Source: JAHFTY01 sp964584785 (GTDB taxonomy: Bacteria > Acidobacteriota > Terriglobia > 20CM-2-55-15). Taken from it: 64,000 bases of DNA. The notes beneath the pieces are model-generated. The model was not told where the DNA came from. It did no database searches and saw only the letters and a program-made list of their open reading frames with translations. Of the stretch, positions 61,201-64,000 are shown in pieces (positions within the stretch are counted from its first letter, which is position 1; each line of letters begins with the position of its first letter). Where the stretch lies: assembly GCA_964584785.1 (NCBI GenBank), contig CAZPBY010000038.1:11275-75274 (forward strand). Reading direction: 5' to 3'. A program made the position numbers and the translations under genes.

Positions 61201-64000
61201 CAACGATAACAATGACAGGCCGATCGGCCCGAACCGTTTGCAAAATTATCCAGTGCTATCGTCGGCAATCGTCGCGAATGGAAACATCACCATTCAAGGC
61301 CGCCTGAACAGCGCCGCGAATAGCACTTTCCTGCTGGATTTTTATGCCAACAACCAAATCAACGCGAGCGGATATGGGGAAGGGCGAACCTATATCGGGA
61401 CCGCGGCCGTCACGACCGACGCCACCGGGCACGTCAACTTCACGGCGGTTCTGCCATTTGGAATCGGCAATCAACCCTTCATCACCGCAACAGCCACAAG
61501 TTCTTCGGACGATACTTCCGAGTTCTCGGCGCGCATCGCTACCGGCGACGTGCTGGGCAATGTCTACACGGTCAATACCACCGATGACCACGACGACGGC
61601 GTGGCCGACGCGGCAGACACCACGCTGCGCGAGGCGATCCTCGCGGCCGACAATCATCCCGGTCCGGATATCATTCGCTTCAACATTCCAGGAAGCGGCG
61701 TCAAGACGCTCTTCTTAAGGGACATTCTTCCGCCGGTAACCGATCCGGTGACGATCGACGGCTACACCCAACCCGGCGCCAGCCCGAACACCTTAGCGGA
61801 CGGTGATGATGCCGTGCTCCTGATCGAGATCACCGGGAGCGCGGGTAAAATAGGCCCGCCCGCGCTCGACATTCGAGCCGGCGATTCGATTGTTCGCGGT
61901 CTGGTGTTCAACAAGTTCGGCACTATTTTCTTGGCCGAAAATGGCGGCAACGTTATTGAAGGTAACTTCCTGGGCACCGATCCCACGGGCACCGTGGCCG
62001 TGGGCGGCACCTCGATCGAGATCTTCGCATCTTCCAACAACCGGATCGGCGGGACGACGCCTGCGGCGCGAAACGTCCTGTCGGGCGGTAACCTCCTAAT
62101 TCATGGCGGGCACGCCTTCACGTCCATTACCAGTCTGGCCTTCTATCAGCCTTCCGGAAATGTCGTGCAGGGCAATTACATCGGCACGGATCGCGACGGT
62201 ACGAAGGCGCTGGACACAAGCACGGCAGTGGTCGTCAACGCCGCTTCGAACAACCTCATCGGCGGTACGACGCCGGAAGCACGCAATGTGATCGTGGGCG
62301 CCGTCGACATCGGCGGCAATGGACTCACAGCCACTCCGGAAAATGGCATACCTGCAAACAATGTGCTGCAGGGCAACTACATCGGAACCGATCGCACCGG
62401 CAAAGTGGCTCTTGGTGGTTCCGGTGTGACTGTTGGTTTTGGCGTCGGCAATACCGTCGGAGGGCCGGCGCCCGGAGCCGGCAACCTCATTTCCGGCTCT
62501 GCATCTTATGGAATAGAAATCGTCGAAGGTGACCAGTTCCTGAATGGCGGTCACATCATTCAGAACAATCGCATCGGCACAGATGTTGACGGAACTCATG
62601 CTCTCCCCAATCGCCTGGACGGCATCATCATTAACAGCGACGGCAACCTGATCAGCGGAAATGTGATTTCGGGGAATGCCGGAAGCGGGATTGAAGTGAC
62701 CGGTTTCCAGATTCTGGGAGGCCACCATGCGCCGACCGGCAACCGCATTGTAGGAAACTTTATCGGCACGCAGGCCGACGGCGTGACTCCGCTGCCGAAT
62801 CTCGGCGATGGAATTCTCATATCGCCGGAGCTCGGTACTGTCGGGAATAACGTCGTTATCGTCGGGCCTGGCGCGACGGACGACACCATCGGTGGAACCG
62901 CCGCGGGCGCTGGTAACGTCATCGCCTATAACGCAGGGAACGGCGTCAACCTCAATGGTGGAACAGGAAACGCCGGATTCAGGATCGCGATTCTCGGCAA
63001 CTCCATTTACTCGAACGGCAAACTTGGAATCGATCTGAAGGGTAATGGTGTAACTCCGAACGACACGGGTGACACGGACTTTGGCGACAACAACCTGCAG
63101 AACTTCCCTGTCCTGACGTCGGTCACCAATACCGGCACGAGCGTCACCATCCAGGGGGCACTCAACAGCGCGCCGAACGCGACGTACCGTTTGGAATTCT
63201 TCGACAACATCGCATTCGATTCCTCCAACTTTGGTGAAGGCCAACGCTTCATCGGCACGGCGAATGTCGTTACGGACGGTAGTGGAAATGTCACTTTCAC
63301 GCAAACCTTCCAGGTAGCGGTCCCACTCACTCACGTCATCACCATGACGGCGACGGACTCGTTCGGCAATACTTCCGAGTTCTCCGGACGCCCGCCGAAT
63401 GGAAGCTTTGGCGAAACGGCGAATCTGTCGGTGATTAAAACCGATGCGCCCGATCCAATTCTGGCGGGACAGCTGCTGACATACTCGATCACGGTGACCA
63501 ACAACGGACCCAACGCAGCGACCAATATCATCGTCTTTGATACGCTGCCGTCCGGCTTCAGTTTGCGACCCGGTAGTCCGGGTGTTCTGGGCCTTGTGGG
63601 TGACAACACGGTTCTGGCCACCATTCCCAGCCTGGCGACCGGCGCTTCGTCGACGATTCATATCGTCGTGGTGCCGGCGACTACGGGGGTGCTGACGAAC
63701 ACAGTGAGGGTGTCGAGCGATCAGTTCGATCCGGACACCGCGAACAACACCGCGAGCACAAGTACCACGATCAATCCGGCTGCGGACCTGGCAGTGGCGA
63801 TGTCCACCACGAGCAACGGCCACGTCCTCAATACGACACTGCCTGTGGGGAACCAGGTGGGATTTGGCGTCACCGTCACCAACCAGGGAGCGACCACAGC
63901 GGAGTCCGTTCGTCTGACAGTCACGTTGCCGCAGTCATTGACCTTCCAGTTTTTCTCCCTGGGTCCTGCCGGAACCCAGTCGGGCGGCACAATCGTTTGG
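52268..64000 (+). CDS. giant LEPR-XLL-type surface protein with two metzincin motifs, Calx-beta, beta-helix and DUF11 repeats (incomplete at window end)
   Basis: The frame stays open for 3,911 codons and continues beyond the window. Residues 38-52 (LLEAMEPRLLLNAAD) match the LEPR-XLL motif of very large exported proteins. A first metzincin motif HEALHLLGYAH lies at 220-230. A CSLREA-like strand (DGKITLREAISIANG, about 267) opens a long right-handed beta-helix with NxIxGNxIGTD-type repeats to about 1,230. A second metzincin motif HELGHTLGLFH at 1522-1532 has a Met-turn at Met1551. Four Calx-beta domains follow (about 1722-2173), then three more beta-helix blocks (from about 2183, 2605 and 3099), each ending in a module with FGEG. 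DUF11 repeats begin at about 3718. No classical signal peptide is seen. It is probably a secreted or surface-attached adhesin with protease activity; function and export route are inferred. Confidence 0.9.
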   Translation, partial: MKSGNDAGWAVKLARTIRQWHRRRQQRHVHQPSKSKFLLEAMEPRLLLNAADLLMYATPVTGPGEQAFSAPAAFQQLEPSTTSGQLFYLNFDGASAASYNGPVPIQNINVAPFEFPADVAEARSGFIEGVVASLNERMAPLGVTFTATLPVEAVPDHSTIFIGDEAADFSQYGSFLGLAEEVDTGNLNHHDNAFVFSDRIFQSGMNSAGYESALVEVIEHEALHLLGYAHADGETKGWSAVADTPAPPPIGATITVNSNLDNDDPSDGKITLREAISIANGDRQPGGSEKGLISGSPGSGKLDTIVFAISHTTITLGAIALPVITNPVRILGDTSSGNGKVLPGIQIDATAVVPPKGDFVDHLGSGLELATNNSEIKGLSIVGAPGFGIFINNIPPNTNVGGNLIEGNWIGLDGTGTKSAGNKSGGILLEGTANNQIVNNIISGNGGAGVLIGSSDHNTVKGNFIGTDAAGQNAVPNIGLGIIVTGPTASHNIIGGTASGDFNVISGNDHWGIEVFAGDNNQIIGNRIGTNADGDAALPNIATGKFGNAGGIFITAGARSTTIQENTISGNQWHGVAVANTGTDGTVVQFNFIGSDITQQLPVPNGGDGIFLGQEVFPQGVTPFIPTVTHLINVPTVGTPSNTIIAFNLISANGRDGVRIQDGAKNNFVEGNFIGQNADNPNLGNTGDGVSIIDSPDNIIGARKDADGNLIYAQNVIASNKQNGIHITNLLSPPVAPDGTPIIPNGTRVVGNIIGLGRGDDATELGNKNGILIEKGSSNNIIGGAANEDVNTISGNFEVGVVVLGDRNTIQRNFIGTDNTGTLSKGNKLGGVLVQGSNNTIGDATGLGNIISGNTTGFGVEILNPGTGNTILGNFIGLDGVGQVFNKDGIIVLNAQGNTIGGANPVESTGPGNVISGNSRHGVFISGTDASGNRIIGNIIGLGIDGLPTDTANASTGNGGNGIRIEQGHDNFIGGLSQRDANVISNNVQSGIAIDKASSNFVLNNFIGTDVSGQAGTSGPTGNKDAGVSITDGSSNFIGSTKSSNIISGNKVGIVISGQASVNNFVLGNRIGTDSTGKVALPNTEHGVAIVSSASHNVIGGNVQGAGNFICGNKKNGIFISGGANDNAVFGNSIGRAFDGGALGNGENGIFIENSDRNVIGDFFGDPGGQSNEIAFNGSRLQNLNQGHGVEVASGTGNSILRNSIHSNTGRGIDLNNNSFDLNDFRDEDRGANNSQNYPFVTQVLPLSDGGKVIQWTLDSTPNTHFRIDFYSNDKADPSGFGEGKNFLGAQFITTDATGFASFFKTFKSTDKLISATATDGFGNTSEFSMVDSDGDGLADAWEDPSIAGFIDINEDETADLNFFASNRFINSAGLGLDPLRKDILVEVDAMRGFGPAPGALEAVENAFANNGIALHAILDETTIAPFKFLSTSPDAGTWPEFDIVKREHFGTLGDSPETIAARKLIFRYALFAQSISPAGNVGIAENAVKQFGDQFLGLGGDDFIVSMPNRTFLEQAAVFMHELGHTLGLFHGGDQADDTFNFKPNYHSVMNYLWSLPSAWMSEDTNGNGVQDGVEQDINRNGLFGDSTWRLDFSNSKFNDLDENALNELLGIGGHSGDWVFTRGRLVLESGPVDFNGDGSINVETVTANLNGNLLNLNSGLQLLTGYDDWSHLQYYFRELPNSRDGFHGTGLGPGAGNISPFEMTVAESEALNSLGEGPGFFYFSSTNSTEFDESGGVATIIVARAGGTQGSATVDFSTSDGSALAGVDYTATTGTLSFADGEFLKSFTVPILNDSVFEPTKTFHVTLTNPTGGATLGQQITSTWNILDDDGVGNFQFSQASYVAKETDHMATITVVRTGGTKGAASVHFATANALATAGQDYVATSGTLNFANGESSKTFTITLLDDAIVEGIEDLKIILSNPTGGAGLGTQSEGILIIQDVEPGILQFSDATYQIGEGGGTAIVTLTRTNGVDGTVSVNFATSNGTATAGSDYTATSGTLTFLDGEAAKTFTISINNDALAETTETINLTLSAPSGGAVLGTQKTAQLGILDDDPATLLFSVPSLDVNENTGTATIQVIRIGTLDTPASATISTADGSAHAGLDYVATTGTISFTVGQASQTFSVPVIDDSLGEGTKSFQVLLSNPGAGTLLGTPTTATLRILDDETANAATFVVTNTNDSGAGSLRQAILDANARSGTDFITFNIAGAGVKTIQVLGTLPVITSPVTIDGYSQPGAHANTLSTGDNAVLLIQVDGFFILAGNSIIRGLIIPSFVSMTNGGGNLIAGNFIGTDAAGMSGVGNGGGISIGSTGGAFSSNNMIGGAAPELRNIVFGNIGIFSSPTQSDASHSRGNAVLGNYVGVAADGVTTLSAVNNQGLVKNGGGITIDTGDHGLPGPAGNTIGGTDPGAGNTIAFNDDGGVHVLSGYGNSIRGNSIYAAAPQPTTNVNNSRGLGISLNNADKDLSNLAFNISALHSGDRVVLVNGGGILFPGGNQGQNFPMLESALVSNGAITISGRLDSHFDTTYQIDFYGNEHMDPTGFGEGKYYLGSVSVTADHSGHADFTAVFSFSNANLRFITATATDPGNNTSEISARVTVGEVLGSVFVVNTTADHDDGVADAADTTLREAILAANNHPGPDTIQFNIPGSGVKTITLTYALPPIMDDELTIDGFTQPGAKPNSLAVGFDGVLLIQITIAPTISMPSALVISGHNTTVKGLIINRAALFITAGGTNHIQGNIIGLDPAGNLLGGSVQITHSGGNAIGGSDPASRNLLAEVRFENGANSNGVTNSYIGVTKDGLSSLPGANGGSVRISNSSDNVIGSRNVASVVFEGNVISGAISIEGEILDDEPFDFFEFDSATGNNVLRNFIGVGADGVTPLFPGGGVVITGNAVGNVIGRTAPGAGNVIRGRGVFLEDGGSSLTGVVFEPVGNPIRGNSIYQSNKLGISLGFGLDEDLYSFGSFSTSNSSEGEVTRNDNNDRPIGPNRLQNYPVLSSAIVANGNITIQGRLNSAANSTFLLDFYANNQINASGYGEGRTYIGTAAVTTDATGHVNFTAVLPFGIGNQPFITATATSSSDDTSEFSARIATGDVLGNVYTVNTTDDHDDGVADAADTTLREAILAADNHPGPDIIRFNIPGSGVKTLFLRDILPPVTDPVTIDGYTQPGASPNTLADGDDAVLLIEITGSAGKIGPPALDIRAGDSIVRGLVFNKFGTIFLAENGGNVIEGNFLGTDPTGTVAVGGTSIEIFASSNNRIGGTTPAARNVLSGGNLLIHGGHAFTSITSLAFYQPSGNVVQGNYIGTDRDGTKALDTSTAVVVNAASNNLIGGTTPEARNVIVGAVDIGGNGLTATPENGIPANNVLQGNYIGTDRTGKVALGGSGVTVGFGVGNTVGGPAPGAGNLISGSASYGIEIVEGDQFLNGGHIIQNNRIGTDVDGTHALPNRLDGIIINSDGNLISGNVISGNAGSGIEVTGFQILGGHHAPTGNRIVGNFIGTQADGVTPLPNLGDGILISPELGTVGNNVVIVGPGATDDTIGGTAAGAGNVIAYNAGNGVNLNGGTGNAGFRIAILGNSIYSNGKLGIDLKGNGVTPNDTGDTDFGDNNLQNFPVLTSVTNTGTSVTIQGALNSAPNATYRLEFFDNIAFDSSNFGEGQRFIGTANVVTDGSGNVTFTQTFQVAVPLTHVITMTATDSFGNTSEFSGRPPNGSFGETANLSVIKTDAPDPILAGQLLTYSITVTNNGPNAATNIIVFDTLPSGFSLRPGSPGVLGLVGDNTVLATIPSLATGASSTIHIVVVPATTGVLTNTVRVSSDQFDPDTANNTASTSTTINPAADLAVAMSTTSNGHVLNTTLPVGNQVGFGVTVTNQGATTAESVRLTVTLPQSLTFQFFSLGPAGTQSGGTIVW
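60085..61700 (+). repeat. internal duplication within the giant gene
   Basis: The segments starting near 60085 and 61560 encode almost the same sequence, with DHDDGVADAADTTLREAILA followed by NHPGPD in both. Their codons have diverged at many third positions. They open beta-helix blocks 3 and 4, and the blocks between them end in related modules (IDFYGN and LDFYAN, then FGEG or YGEG). This points to an old block duplication of about 1.47 kb. Confidence 0.75.

Noticed and set aside
62096..63823. 575-codon minus-strand frame at the end of the giant gene
   Set aside because: The plus-strand frame continues without stop and encodes beta-helix and DUF11 repeats. Antisense openness follows from the repeat codons.

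Overview
The window reads as a chromosomal segment of an Acidobacteriota-like bacterium. I infer this from gene content, not from a marker gene. The content includes an Oar-type TonB receptor with a carboxypeptidase-regulatory domain, a DUF1592/DUF1587 cytochrome plus Tat-exported DUF1552 pair, a winged-helix regulator fused to PD40/TolB repeats, many secreted M16/M28-type peptidases, and a futalosine-pathway menaquinone gene. Coding density is high. Start/stop overlaps of the ATGA type are common, and the few intergenic gaps are filled mostly with imperfect palindromic repeats. No tRNA, rRNA, CRISPR array, insertion sequence or phage gene was seen.

Layout. 1-4.3 kb: the 5' part of a 3-hydroxyacyl-CoA dehydrogenase, a secreted TPR protein with a C-terminal haem motif, and a LytS/LytTR two-component pair. 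4.3-7.3 kb: an APC permease between two palindromic repeat regions. 7.3-15.2 kb (minus): a probable five-gene unit, namely zinc-ribbon/N2227-like methyltransferase/PqqD-like protein, FG-GAP protein, DUF1592 cytochrome, DUF1552 Tat protein and ankyrin protein. 15.5-18.4 kb: the Oar-like receptor. 18.6-22.8 kb: a compact leuABCD operon with a short LeuA. 22.9-29.1 kb: a secreted double M16 peptidase and two hybrid histidine kinases. 29.1-32.4 kb: sirB1-proB-proA. 32.4-40.1 kb: thiO, mqnE, a methyltransferase, a B12-type radical SAM enzyme, a SPASM radical SAM enzyme and a Tat-exported GH31 glycosidase. 40.2-43.4 kb: small redox-type genes, a luciferase-like oxidoreductase and two gene remnants (tannase, PHP). 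43.4-49.5 kb: an Hsp70-like ATPase, a large propeller/Kelch/cytochrome protein and an M28 peptidase.

49.6-64.0 kb is the most unusual part. A CadC-like winged-helix/PD40 membrane regulator faces a small exported OB-fold protein. That protein overlaps, by ATGA, the start of a giant gene that runs off the window after 3,911 codons. The giant protein has an LEPR-XLL type N-terminus, two separate metzincin zinc motifs, four Calx-beta domains, four blocks of beta-helix repeats and DUF11 repeats. The shared intergenic region carries four TTCTCA sites at an exact 11-bp period, the arrangement expected for an OmpR/PhoB-type winged helix. I propose that these three genes and this operator form one regulated cell-surface system.

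Biosynthetic capacity in the window covers leucine, proline, part of thiamin and part of menaquinone. The rest is dominated by secreted and envelope proteins for polymer breakdown, uptake and redox work.
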